A DNA stretch of 21,067 nt from NCBI GenBank assembly GCA_029941175.1, contig JAPYRM010000001.1:1-21067 (forward strand), written 5' to 3'. Every line of letters begins with the position of its first letter. The stretch's first letter is position 1. The position numbers and the translations under genes were made by a program. Below are positions 11,495 to 19,108 of this stretch, in pieces. Origin of the DNA: Halobacteriales archaeon (lineage in GTDB: Archaea > Halobacteriota > Halobacteria > Halobacteriales > Hikarchaeaceae). The notes beneath the pieces were generated by a model. It was not told where the DNA came from. It did not search any database and worked only from the letters and a program-made list of their open reading frames with translations.

Positions 11495-12109
11495 CTATTC
11501 TTCAAACGGAAAACCATTCTCTAAATCTTCACTTGTGTCAATATCACATAGAACTCCTTCATCACCCGTCTCAACTAGGTTCATTCCAACATTTTGAATA
11601 AAAGAATTCCCTCCTTCATCTCCTCTTAGCACTTCTTCAAGGGCATCCAATACAGAAGATCTAAACAAAACTGGATTTCCTTTTTTTCCTCCACATCCTG
11701 CAACAAATATTTTTCCAATTTCTTCATCCCCTTGGGCAAAAATGAGTTTATTAATACTACTACTTTTCACAAATGGCATATCTCCAAGAGCAAATAATAC
11801 GGCCTCTTCTTTTAAAACGGCTCTCAATCCCCTCCGCACCGAAGTCGATTGGCCCACTCTCCAATCTTCATTATATAAAAATTCTATATCCAAATGAGAT
11901 AGTTCTTTTTCTACTAAATCTGCTTGATACCCCGTAACTACTTTTACAGATTCTACTTCCGACTCAATTAAATTTTGAGTGGCAATTTCGATTATAGATC
12001 GGCCCTCTATTTCAACAAAAAGTTTGTTTCGTTTCCCAAATCTAGAGCTATCTCCTCCTGCTAATAATATTCCCAAAACACTGTGATTTATTTGTTCTGA
12101 TATGGTCAT
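11495..12109 (-). CDS. Molybdenum cofactor nucleotidyltransferase, MobA/MocA-like
   Basis: 204 aa NTP-transferase fold. Seen: the nucleotide-binding loop LAGGDSSRFGKRNKL (about 16-30), the segment NEDWRVGQSTSVRRGL (about 80-95), the metal-binding region GDMPFV (109-114), GNPVLF (144-149), GDEGG (163-167) and DIDTSEDL (189-196). This combination, with short length and the GNPVLF and DIDT motifs, is typical of the MocA/YgfJ type, which links CMP to molybdopterin to make the cytosine dinucleotide cofactor of molybdenum hydroxylases. A GMP-adding MobA cannot be ruled out by eye. The neighbouring moeA and the divergent CoxS/CoxM/XdhC-like genes favour MocA. The ATG overlaps the moeA stop as ATGA (12106-12109), so it is translated with moeA. 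Convergent with tRNA-Cys. Confidence 0.85.
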   Translation of the reverse strand: MTISEQINHSVLGILLAGGDSSRFGKRNKLFVEIEGRSIIEIATQNLIESEVESVKVVTGYQADLVEKELSHLDIEFLYNEDWRVGQSTSVRRGLRAVLKEEAVLFALGDMPFVKSSSINKLIFAQGDEEIGKIFVAGCGGKKGNPVLFRSSVLDALEEVLRGDEGGNSFIQNVGMNLVETGDEGVLCDIDTSEDLENGFPFEE

Positions 12110-13311
12110 TTTATTGCTGTATATGGGACGACTTTGACAATACTTCCTTTTTCAACATCGTTCACCATTATGAAAAACCCATCAGCTTGAACCGCCCGAG
12201 TACTAGATGACAACACACTAGAATTAAAAACCTCATCAAATATCTGTAGTGGTGAATCTACATGCCCTAGTGGTATTACCCCTTCACCTTCCCTTTCAAA
12301 CACGACTGGTACGATGTATTCGAACCCTTCTCTACTTACCTTTAAGCTACGAGAAAGCTCCGCATCAATTGTAGGAAACCTTTCCAATCCTACAAAAAAT
12401 GGACGAAGAAACAGTATTGAAACTGTATAAGCTCCTATTGGTTTCCCTGGTACTGCAAAAACAACTGAACTACCAACACTTGCCATTGTAATTGGTTTCC
12501 CTGGACGAACCAACACCCCTTGAAAATGAATTTCTCCAAGATTTGAAATAGCCTTTACCACATAATCCCTTTTCCCCACACTTGTTCCACCTGTGGTTAT
12601 TACTACATCATATTTTTTCGAAAGCTCTTCGATCCGATTTTCAACAATTCCGTATTGGTCTGGAACACTACCCTCATATGTTGGATTTCCCCCCCACGAA
12701 GCTACTAGGCCACAAAGCATGGCCGAATCTAAATCTTCATGCTTTCCTTCATAAATTTCTGTTCCAGTAGCTAGAATGCCAACCGAAAACGGAGAACGAA
12801 CTTTGACATTTTTGTACCCTATGTCTAGTAATAAAATCGCATCTTTAGACGCCAAAATCGTACCCTTTTCAAATAGTTTTTCGCCAACAGCTACATTACT
12901 TCCCTTCGCATATACATAAGTTCCACTAGAAATTCTCTCTCCGACTAGTTCGTTCCCATCCACACTCGCATCTTCTAGTTTTAATACTGCGTCTGTCCCC
13001 TCCGGAAGCACCGCACCTGTGGATATTCTAACTGCCTGCCCTGAAGAAATAGATCTAGGAGAATCCTCTGGGAAAACCACATCAACAAGTTCAAGTGGAT
13101 ATTTATCACTTGAATTAACCGCATACCCATCCATAGTCGCATGATTTTGTGAGGGAAGGTCCACTTCTGATATGATTGACTCTGCTAAAACACGACCGCC
13201 AATTGCATCCACTGCAATCGATTCTGTAGGTTTATCTGAGAGTAACTGGTCACGCACAGCCACTATTTTTAAACTAGCTTGAGACCGTGTCACCATTTTT
13301 TGATTGGACAT
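12106..13311 (-). CDS. moeA: Molybdopterin molybdenumtransferase MoeA
   Basis: 401 aa, the usual MoeA size; inserts molybdate into adenylated molybdopterin in the cytosol. Signatures in order: DLPSQNHATMDGYAV (about 51-65, the DLP...MDGYA motif), STGAVLPEGTDAVL (about 97-110), ILATGTEI (about 179-186), the MoCF-biosynthesis core VITTGGTSVGKRDY (about 237-250), VRPGKPITMA (about 268-277) and the late loop VPGKPIGAY (about 287-295). In most MoeA proteins the last loop reads PGNP; here it is PGKP, a change worth noting. I chose the ATG at 13311 (MSNQKM...) over an upstream TTG at 13320; no clear ribosome-binding site precedes either. Translationally coupled to the mobA-like gene and divergent from the coxS-like gene, with a 79-base shared upstream region. 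Confidence 0.93.
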   Translation of the reverse strand: MSNQKMVTRSQASLKIVAVRDQLLSDKPTESIAVDAIGGRVLAESIISEVDLPSQNHATMDGYAVNSSDKYPLELVDVVFPEDSPRSISSGQAVRISTGAVLPEGTDAVLKLEDASVDGNELVGERISSGTYVYAKGSNVAVGEKLFEKGTILASKDAILLLDIGYKNVKVRSPFSVGILATGTEIYEGKHEDLDSAMLCGLVASWGGNPTYEGSVPDQYGIVENRIEELSKKYDVVITTGGTSVGKRDYVVKAISNLGEIHFQGVLVRPGKPITMASVGSSVVFAVPGKPIGAYTVSILFLRPFFVGLERFPTIDAELSRSLKVSREGFEYIVPVVFEREGEGVIPLGHVDSPLQIFDEVFNSSVLSSSTRAVQADGFFIMVNDVEKGSIVKVVPYTAIK

Positions 13312-13390
13312 ATTCTTCAAATATTCCTTGAAGCCCTACCAAAAAACTCTTGACGGTATGTTTTCTGAATATATGTATGGAGAAAAAATT

Positions 13391-13885
13391 ATGAGTGAAC
13401 ACAATATAACCCTAATCGTCAATAATACTGAACATAAGCTGATTATTGAATCGAGGAGACTTCTGATCCATGCACTCCGAGATGAGTTGGGCTACACCGG
13501 CCCAAATGTGGGATGTGAATCTAGCCTTTGCGGTGCCTGTACCGTCCATATAGATGGATCTGCAGTGAAATCTTGTACAATTCTAGCCGTACAAGCCAAC
13601 AATTCAGACATCACCACCGTCGAAGGCCTAGCTCAACATGGAGAGTTGCACCCCATTCAAGCAAGCTTCCAAGAAGAACATGGACTTCAATGTGGATATT
13701 GCACCCCTGGAATGATGATGACTGCACTAGATTTCCTCAAACACAACCCCGACCCCTCACGTGAAGAAATACGTGAAGGGTTGGAAGGAAACCTCTGCCG
13801 GTGCACTGGCTATCACAACATAGTTAATGCGGTCGAATCCACTGCCAAGAAACTCGCAGAACTTAGTCCTGGGGGGGCTGCATAA
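13391..13885 (+). CDS. Molybdenum hydroxylase iron-sulfur subunit (CoxS-like)
   Basis: 164 aa, normal length for the small subunit of aerobic CO dehydrogenase/xanthine dehydrogenase-type enzymes, which carries two [2Fe-2S] clusters between the Mo site and the FAD. All eight cysteine ligands are present: Cys42, Cys47, Cys50 and Cys62 in the plant-ferredoxin-like domain (GCESSLCGAC), and Cys101, Cys104, Cys136 and Cys138 in the second domain (CGYCTPGM, NLCRCTGY). The ATG at 13391 fits the family N-terminus and has GGAG eight bases upstream (13379-13382); the frame continues up to 13304 but without family sequence. AATATAT at 13368-13374 is a possible TATA box, though rather close to the ATG. 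The real substrate cannot be told from this subunit. Confidence 0.93.
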   Translation: MSEHNITLIVNNTEHKLIIESRRLLIHALRDELGYTGPNVGCESSLCGACTVHIDGSAVKSCTILAVQANNSDITTVEGLAQHGELHPIQASFQEEHGLQCGYCTPGMMMTALDFLKHNPDPSREEIREGLEGNLCRCTGYHNIVNAVESTAKKLAELSPGGAA

Positions 13886-14761
13886 ATGTATCCTTCACGT
13901 TTCGATTATCACCAAGCAACCACTCTGTCCGAATTATTCGACTTACTTTCCGAAAACGGCGAAGAGGTGATTGAATTCCTCGCCGGTGGGCATAGTCTAA
14001 TACCCATGATGAAGACGGGCCTGGCATCCCCTGATATTCTGATAGATCTAAATAATATCGAAGAACTACACGGCATCGAACAAACTGAAACGACGACTTG
14101 TATTGGCGCCATGGAGCGCTATGCTAATATCTCTCGAAATAACATAGTTAAAGCTAACTGTCCCGTACTCACAGAAGCAGTCAGTTTGATTGGAGATGTC
14201 CAAGTTAGGAATAGGGGCACTCTCGGCGGAAATCTAGCACACAATGACCCCGCTAGCGATCCTCCTGCTGCAATATTGGCATCTCAAGCAACTTTACATG
14301 TCAGTGGGCCTGATGGCAAACGAACGATCAAAGAAGACGATTTTTTCACCGGTTTATATGAAACATCACTCGAAGAAAATGAAATATTAACCAAAATAGA
14401 AGTTCAAAACATAGGAAACGGTGCTGGTTCTTACCTTAAAAAACCAAGCCCCTCTTCTGGATACGCCATGATTGGGACTGCGGTAGTTTTGCACTCCACA
14501 GACGGATCCATTGATGCTGCAAGAGTAGCAGTAATCGGAGCCGTAGATCATGCCACCCGTCTCACTGGGGTTGAAGATGCACTAATCGGTTCACCAGCAA
14601 CACACGAATCTGCCATTAATGCTGCAGAGTATGCTCTAGAAGGTATTGAGGACCATATGGTGATGGAAGATCTACAAGCCTCAGCCGAATACCGAGAACA
14701 TCTGATCGGTGTATATGCAAAAAGAGCTACTATTGCAGCAATAGATAGTTTGCCAAAATAA
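13886..14761 (+). CDS. Molybdenum hydroxylase FAD-binding subunit (CoxM-like)
   Basis: 291 aa, family-typical length. The medium subunit binds FAD and passes electrons from the iron-sulfur subunit to the acceptor. The two FAD-contact motifs are visible: AGGHSLIPMMK (about 33-43) and TLGGNLAHNDPASDPPA (about 112-128), followed by the CO_deh_flav C-terminal domain with YLKKPSPSSGYAMIG (about 183-197). The ATG directly abuts the coxS-like stop in the same frame; a run of seven G (13871-13877) just upstream may serve as ribosome-binding site. The gene is followed by an 8-C tract (14766-14773). Substrate unknown: the catalytic large subunit that would show it is not in the window. Confidence 0.93.
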   Translation: MYPSRFDYHQATTLSELFDLLSENGEEVIEFLAGGHSLIPMMKTGLASPDILIDLNNIEELHGIEQTETTTCIGAMERYANISRNNIVKANCPVLTEAVSLIGDVQVRNRGTLGGNLAHNDPASDPPAAILASQATLHVSGPDGKRTIKEDDFFTGLYETSLEENEILTKIEVQNIGNGAGSYLKKPSPSSGYAMIGTAVVLHSTDGSIDAARVAVIGAVDHATRLTGVEDALIGSPATHESAINAAEYALEGIEDHMVMEDLQASAEYREHLIGVYAKRATIAAIDSLPK

Positions 14762-14810
14762 TACGCCCCCCCCGAAAGCGATACGGCTCTACAAAACATT
14801 TGCAACAACA

Positions 14811-15926
14811 ATGAACGATCAAGATTGGGGCGCCCCCGAATCAGAAATTTTAGAAACCATTCGAAGAGTTCAAAAATCGAACTCTCAAGCCGTTATAGCC
14901 CATATCGTAAGTGTAGAAGGAAGCGCATATAGACGGCCCGGGGCAAAAATGGTCGTATCTGAAAATAGAGTTGGTATAGGGAACATCACCGCTGGATGCC
15001 TAGAAGGAGAAGTACTTGATATAGCATCTAAGGTTTTAGCAACAGGTACTCCTCTTATTCAAACTTATGATCTAATGCAAGATAGAGATGATATGTGGGG
15101 GTTGGGTGTGGGCTGCAATGGCGTCATCGACATATTACTCGAAAAAATCGACTCTTCTTATCAACCTATCTTAGATTCATTAAACCAAGGAAAGCCCATT
15201 GGAGTTGTAACCGTACTATCTGGAGATGTCCCTCTTGGAACTAAAGCATATTATGATGAAGATACTGGGTTTAACCCCTCTGAAAACTTCCCCGATTGGC
15301 TTTCGAACGAAGTAGAACCAATCATATCCTCTTTGATCAAAAAAGGTAAATCAACTTCGATCAATGTCGAAACTTCTAGTGGCCAAGCTAGAATATTCCT
15401 GGATAGCATTCTCCCAGTTCCAAAACTCGTTATAGTCGGAAGTGGAAACGATGTTGCCCCTGTTGTAGATATAGCAAAAATAAATGGTTTCTCGGTTAGC
15501 ATAATTAGCTTTCGAAAAGGAACTGATATATCCAAAAAGTTTCCCAATGCAAATCACTTCTATTACTCTTCTCCCACCTCTATTTCTTCTATTCTTAATT
15601 TCGATAGTAATACCTATGTCGTGATTATGACTCACAACTTCATCGATGACCGTCTCTCTCTTGAACAACTCATCTCTACCCCCATTAATTACATCGGTCT
15701 ACTAGGCCCTCAAGAACGGTTCGTAGAGATGCTCTCTGAATTTGAAACCGAAGGAACAAACATTTCTCCATATGCCGATAAGATTTACACGCCCATCGGC
15801 CTTGATATTGGTGGTGGTTCCCCTTACCAAATTGCCACAAGCATCATTTCTGAAATCCTCTCCGCACATAACCACCGATCATCCGGACATTTACGAGATC
15901 GACAAGGCCCCATCCACGATAGATAA
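14811..15926 (+). CDS. XdhC/CoxI-family molybdenum cofactor maturation factor
   Basis: 371 aa with the two expected domains. The N-terminal XdhC/CoxI domain shows IVSVEGSAYRRPGAKMVV (about 32-49), TAGCLEGEV (60-68) and VGCNGVIDILLE (100-111). The C-terminal Rossmann domain shows LVIVGSGNDVAPVVDIA (about 206-222), YIGLLGP (294-300) and PIGLDIGGGSPYQIA (328-342). In known systems such proteins bind the molybdenum cofactor, promote its sulfuration and hand it to the apo-hydroxylase. It follows the CoxS/CoxM-like genes on the same strand after 49 bases, supporting a role in maturing that enzyme. The ATG at 14811 has no evident ribosome-binding site. The last 20 or so residues are hydrophilic and not recognised. 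Confidence 0.9.
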   Translation: MNDQDWGAPESEILETIRRVQKSNSQAVIAHIVSVEGSAYRRPGAKMVVSENRVGIGNITAGCLEGEVLDIASKVLATGTPLIQTYDLMQDRDDMWGLGVGCNGVIDILLEKIDSSYQPILDSLNQGKPIGVVTVLSGDVPLGTKAYYDEDTGFNPSENFPDWLSNEVEPIISSLIKKGKSTSINVETSSGQARIFLDSILPVPKLVIVGSGNDVAPVVDIAKINGFSVSIISFRKGTDISKKFPNANHFYYSSPTSISSILNFDSNTYVVIMTHNFIDDRLSLEQLISTPINYIGLLGPQERFVEMLSEFETEGTNISPYADKIYTPIGLDIGGGSPYQIATSIISEILSAHNHRSSGHLRDRQGPIHDR

Positions 15927-15979
15927 CAGATCTCGAAACGAAAAGAAACCGCTTTACGAGATGCATTCTTTTCTTCGCC

Positions 15980-16795
15980 ATGCAACGACGGACTGCAGCT
16001 ATTTATGCGGCGCTATTACTCCTTCTTGCAGCCGGATCTTACGCGACTATAGGTGCAGTAGAAGCACCCGTAATAACAATTGATAGCCCTGAATATTCCT
16101 ACGTATTAGGCGATCAAGCCTTCTTAAACAACAAAGTTTACACAGTAGCTGCAGTGACTAGTGATTTCGCAGAATTAGAGTGGATAGATGAGTCTATTAT
16201 AAAAACCGAAACGTGGGAAGAAGATGATACGGTCAAAATAGGCGAATCTGAATTTTTAGTAGGTCCTATTCCCAATGTCGACTCTATAACTTCAACATTC
16301 ATTTTAACTGAAGTACGGCAAATAGGCGATGTCGAGACGGTTAATATTAATTCTGAAACTTACGTAGTCATTCAAACAGACACAAACGAATCCTCCGAAC
16401 CTTCTTTAATCTCTCAAGAAGATTATCTAACCAATAAATACGGCCCAGCAACACTCCTAGAATTAAACATTGGGGATGCTATTGAATACAATTCAAAATC
16501 CACTCTCATAGTCGATATATCTGACCAAACTATAATAGTTTCTTGGCCATCTCCAAAGGCTATCACTCTTGCTGTAAGCGAAGGTGATGTAATCGATTCA
16601 AATGGAATCTCCTATGTTGCTCATTTCGAGAATTACATACTCCATCTATCTAGCGACGTTGATGACTATGAAAGACAAGCATCTGTCATCGAAAAATTCT
16701 ACGAACGAATAAATGGTCTCTGGGGTGTTTCCATTCTTGGAAGCCTTGCATCCATTCTACTCTTATCCATGGCCTATTTATCTTCGCGCTACTGA
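15980..16795 (+). CDS. Conserved exported protein with two membrane segments
   Basis: 271 aa; no enzyme family recognised. Residues about 5-24 are hydrophobic (signal peptide or N-terminal anchor: AAIYAALLLLLAAG), residues 28-245 are hydrophilic, acidic and beta-rich, and about 248-267 form a second hydrophobic helix (VSILGSLASILLLSM) ending in a short basic tail. This predicts a large extracytoplasmic domain held by one or two helices. I believe similar proteins of unknown function occur in haloarchaea, but I cannot confirm a family name. TTTA at 15953-15956 lies about 25 bases before the ATG, consistent with leaderless transcription. It lies 53 bases after the XdhC-like gene and before the S6e gene, on the same strand as both. 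Confidence 0.8.
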   Translation: MQRRTAAIYAALLLLLAAGSYATIGAVEAPVITIDSPEYSYVLGDQAFLNNKVYTVAAVTSDFAELEWIDESIIKTETWEEDDTVKIGESEFLVGPIPNVDSITSTFILTEVRQIGDVETVNINSETYVVIQTDTNESSEPSLISQEDYLTNKYGPATLLELNIGDAIEYNSKSTLIVDISDQTIIVSWPSPKAITLAVSEGDVIDSNGISYVAHFENYILHLSSDVDDYERQASVIEKFYERINGLWGVSILGSLASILLLSMAYLSSRY

Positions 16796-16901
16796 CAAAT
16801 TTACCAAATTCAAGGCCACTAATTCTCAATACACACACAGCTGATATCATATCCCATAGCGCATCGATGTCCTTTTGTGCAAAGCATGTCTTCGTCCCGA
16901 T

Positions 16902-17312
16902 ATGGCAGAATTTCAAGTAGTCGTTGGGGTTCCCGACACTGGTAAATCCTATCAGTTCACAGTTGAGGGAAAAGAAGCCAATCGATTCATAGGAAAGGAA
17001 ATCGGGGATGAGGTTGAAGGAAAGTTAATCGGCCTCGATGGATCTACTTTACTTCTAACCGGGGGTTCCGACATTATCGGACGTCAGATCAGCAAAAAAA
17101 TAAAAGGTCCAGCCCCGCGAAAAATATTAATCACAGATAAATCTGGACACAAAAACTCTCTCCGGTCTGGCGAGAGAAAACGCATAACTGTACGGGGTCG
17201 GGAAATCTCTGAACAAACCTCTCAAATCAACACTGTAGTATCGAACAAAGGAAAACTCTCCATCGAAGATCTAGTCAATTCTACAGAAGAAGTCGAAGAA
17301 GACGCCGCTTAA
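16902..17312 (+). CDS. rps6e: Ribosomal protein S6e (eS6)
   Basis: 136 aa; small-subunit ribosomal protein shared by archaea and eukaryotes. Family signatures: FQVVVGVPDTGKSYQFTVEG (about 4-23), NRFIGKEIGDEVEG (about 27-40), LTGGSDIIGRQI (about 52-63) and GERKRITVRGREISEQTSQIN (about 88-108). Compared with haloarchaeal S6e it contains many lysines and a modest acidic share, which argues against strong salt-in adaptation. The ATG at 16902 matches the family N-terminus; a TTG at 16875 would add nine unrelated residues. A T-rich stretch about 26 bases upstream (CTTTTG near 16872-16877) could be the promoter of a leaderless mRNA. Ends eight bases from the convergent DHH gene. Confidence 0.95.
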   Translation: MAEFQVVVGVPDTGKSYQFTVEGKEANRFIGKEIGDEVEGKLIGLDGSTLLLTGGSDIIGRQISKKIKGPAPRKILITDKSGHKNSLRSGERKRITVRGREISEQTSQINTVVSNKGKLSIEDLVNSTEEVEEDAA

Positions 17313-17320
17313 TCAAATTT

Positions 17321-18403
17321 TTATCCCCCCGCGTTCCCATCTCTTACCATCATTTCCAAAGCTTCAATTAGTACTTTTTTCGTTTCTTCTCCCTGGCTTA
17401 TCCAATGATTGGCATAATGAAGTAAATCTGAGAATTCAATTGGCATGCAACCTGCGGCTCTAGGATGTCCTCCTCCTTCAAACATCCTTGCCAATTCGTG
17501 ACACCTTTCAAATTTCTCACTTCCTCTGATACTGACTCCCCCTGTCGGTTTCACGATCATACACACATCCGCTCCTTCTCTCCTAATACCTTCTGCGACT
17601 TCATTCTGAGAACATTTCCCATATGTTATTCCTACTGTATATCTCCCTATTTTTTTATATTCCGCACGACTTATGGCACGTCCAATCAGGTCATTTTTTT
17701 CTTCTCTATTCTCTTCTAAAAACGATATTATAACTTCTGGCAAATCCGCGCCGCATTCTCGGACAACTTCTATATATTCTTTAACTGGTGCCCACATAGC
17801 AAAATCTGCCAAATATCCACTCCGGTCATCTTCACACAGCCATAAGTCATGATCTCTAGTAACCTCTACTAATTCTTTCATTTTCTCAGAAAAATCTTCA
17901 TTTAACACACGAAATACCACATCTGCGGCACATTCTTCTGACGAGTCTCCCAACTCCACTTGAACTCCTAGGGACTCTACAAAATCATATATGTCCTTGT
18001 CCCATCGATGATGATCACACCAAATAATAAAATCAGTTTTACCGCATAATTCTCTCAATCCCGGCTCTATTTCCTCAACCGAATCTGGACAGAGATCACA
18101 TATGTACATCTTGACCCCTTGCTCAATATGTGTGGCAACCCGGCTAATACAATCTCCCAAATCGTAAGGACTAGTTGGGACGCATATCGCATTCTCTTGA
18201 TATTCCTGTACAAGGGCCGCACAGGTCAAACCATCCGCATCTGAATCTGTAACCACCACTAACTCTGCCCCTTTGAGAGAAGTTTCAAGCTCTTTTTCTT
18301 TCTGCTCACGATAAACCGATTCTGGGATGAAGAATCCCATTCCTGGCAATAGAGATGCCCTTTCCGGATCTATTCCCTGACCTTTGATAAGTTCATCTTT
18401 CAT
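17321..18403 (-). CDS. DHH-family phosphoesterase (RecJ-like)
   Basis: 360 aa. DHH motifs in order: TDSDADGLTCAAL (about 52-64, the DxD metal-binding motif), ICDLCPDS (about 101-108), the DHH itself in CDHHRWD (129-135), DHDLW (184-188) and the C-terminal DHHA1 motif GGGHPRAAG (310-318). All expected metal-binding residues are present, so it should be an active Mn/Mg-dependent phosphoesterase. Family members act as 5'-3' single-strand exonucleases (RecJ), nanoRNases or cyclic-dinucleotide phosphodiesterases; archaeal relatives include RecJ-like partners of the replisome. Substrate cannot be decided by eye. A TATA-like CTTTATTGG (minus strand, about 18424-18433) lies about 26 bases before the ATG, fitting leaderless transcription. 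Divergent from the next gene and convergent with S6e. Confidence 0.9.
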   Translation of the reverse strand: MKDELIKGQGIDPERASLLPGMGFFIPESVYREQKEKELETSLKGAELVVVTDSDADGLTCAALVQEYQENAICVPTSPYDLGDCISRVATHIEQGVKMYICDLCPDSVEEIEPGLRELCGKTDFIIWCDHHRWDKDIYDFVESLGVQVELGDSSEECAADVVFRVLNEDFSEKMKELVEVTRDHDLWLCEDDRSGYLADFAMWAPVKEYIEVVRECGADLPEVIISFLEENREEKNDLIGRAISRAEYKKIGRYTVGITYGKCSQNEVAEGIRREGADVCMIVKPTGGVSIRGSEKFERCHELARMFEGGGHPRAAGCMPIEFSDLLHYANHWISQGEETKKVLIEALEMMVRDGNAGG

Positions 18404-18426
18404 ATATCTTTCTCATTCTTCGAGCC

Positions 18427-18432
18427 AATAAA
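18427..18432 (-). promoter_or_regulatory. TATA-like box of the DHH phosphoesterase gene
   Basis: TTTATT on the minus strand, centred about 26 bases upstream of the ATG at 18403. The spacing equals the archaeal TATA-to-start distance and would give a leaderless transcript, common in haloarchaea. Confidence 0.45.
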
Positions 18433-18502
18433 GTCCCACCGATGCGAAATATCCTTCACTGTCTAGCGATACTCTTTTTGGGTTGCCGTTTAAATAAAAA
18501 AT

Positions 18503-19108
18503 ATGGCTGAAGATCCACCCGAGAATGGGCTGGAAGAAGTTAATTTTTCTCACGAAAATGCCTCTGACTCCTCAATTCCAGAAGACGTTCGTACGTATGA
18601 TCGATTCAGCAAAATCGATAGAGCAAGTTATGATCGGGTAAATAAATTTCTCAGAGACCGAACCTATATCACTGCCCGTGAATGGGCAATAGCACGTCTG
18701 TGCTCTGATTTTAGAACCGCGACCGGCATTGAAATGACCAAAATAGGCACTCATTTACCTGAATTGGTCCCTTTCATGACCAAGCCCTACTCTCCACAAG
18801 CAGTCAATCAAGCACGGCATGCCTTTGAAGCGAAAATAAAAAAGTCTGGAGCAACATTTCTATACGGTGCCATGTCGGGTTTTATCACTGCAAATCAGTT
18901 AGACGATTTAATGTATGAATCAACCGAAGTTGCTAAATTTCTTCTAGAGGTTGAAAGCATAGGTCTATCGTTAAATGATGAATTAGACGCAGAAGATCGC
19001 ATCTCAAGTATCATGCGTGATGTACGGCGAGCTGCAATAAAACTTCGCTACGAAGATAACCATTGTCCTGAATGTGGGCAGCCTCTGCATGAGGATCCCC
19101 TTGAATGA
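18503..19108 (+). CDS. Haloarchaeal conserved protein (probably DUF5806 family)
   Basis: 201 aa, no membrane segments. A variable acidic N-terminus (1-30) is followed by a well-conserved core that I recognise from haloarchaeal proteins: YDRVNKFLRDRTYITAREWA (about 43-62), MTKIGTHLPELVPFM (about 78-92), YSPQAVNQARHAFE (about 96-109), GATFLYGAMSGF (about 116-127). I recall the family name DUF5806 but cannot check it. The C-terminus carries one CPECGQPL (188-195), half of a zinc ribbon, which might bind metal as a dimer. The helical, basic and aromatic-rich core could bind nucleic acid, but function is unknown. The stop overlaps the next ATG as ATGA (19105-19108). Confidence 0.8.
   Translation: MAEDPPENGLEEVNFSHENASDSSIPEDVRTYDRFSKIDRASYDRVNKFLRDRTYITAREWAIARLCSDFRTATGIEMTKIGTHLPELVPFMTKPYSPQAVNQARHAFEAKIKKSGATFLYGAMSGFITANQLDDLMYESTEVAKFLLEVESIGLSLNDELDAEDRISSIMRDVRRAAIKLRYEDNHCPECGQPLHEDPLE

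Noticed and set aside
13304..13390. Longer N-terminus for the CoxS-like protein
   Set aside because: The added 29 residues are unlike the family and would overlap the moeA start; ATG 13391 has GGAG in front.
15742..16083. 113-codon plus-strand frame bridging the XdhC-like and exported-protein genes
   Set aside because: It overlaps the conserved C-terminus of the XdhC-like protein and the signal peptide of the next gene in another frame, and its composition is not protein-like.
18489..18496. TTTAAATA as TATA box for the 201-aa protein
   Set aside because: It is only about 10 bases before the ATG, too close for an archaeal promoter of that start codon.
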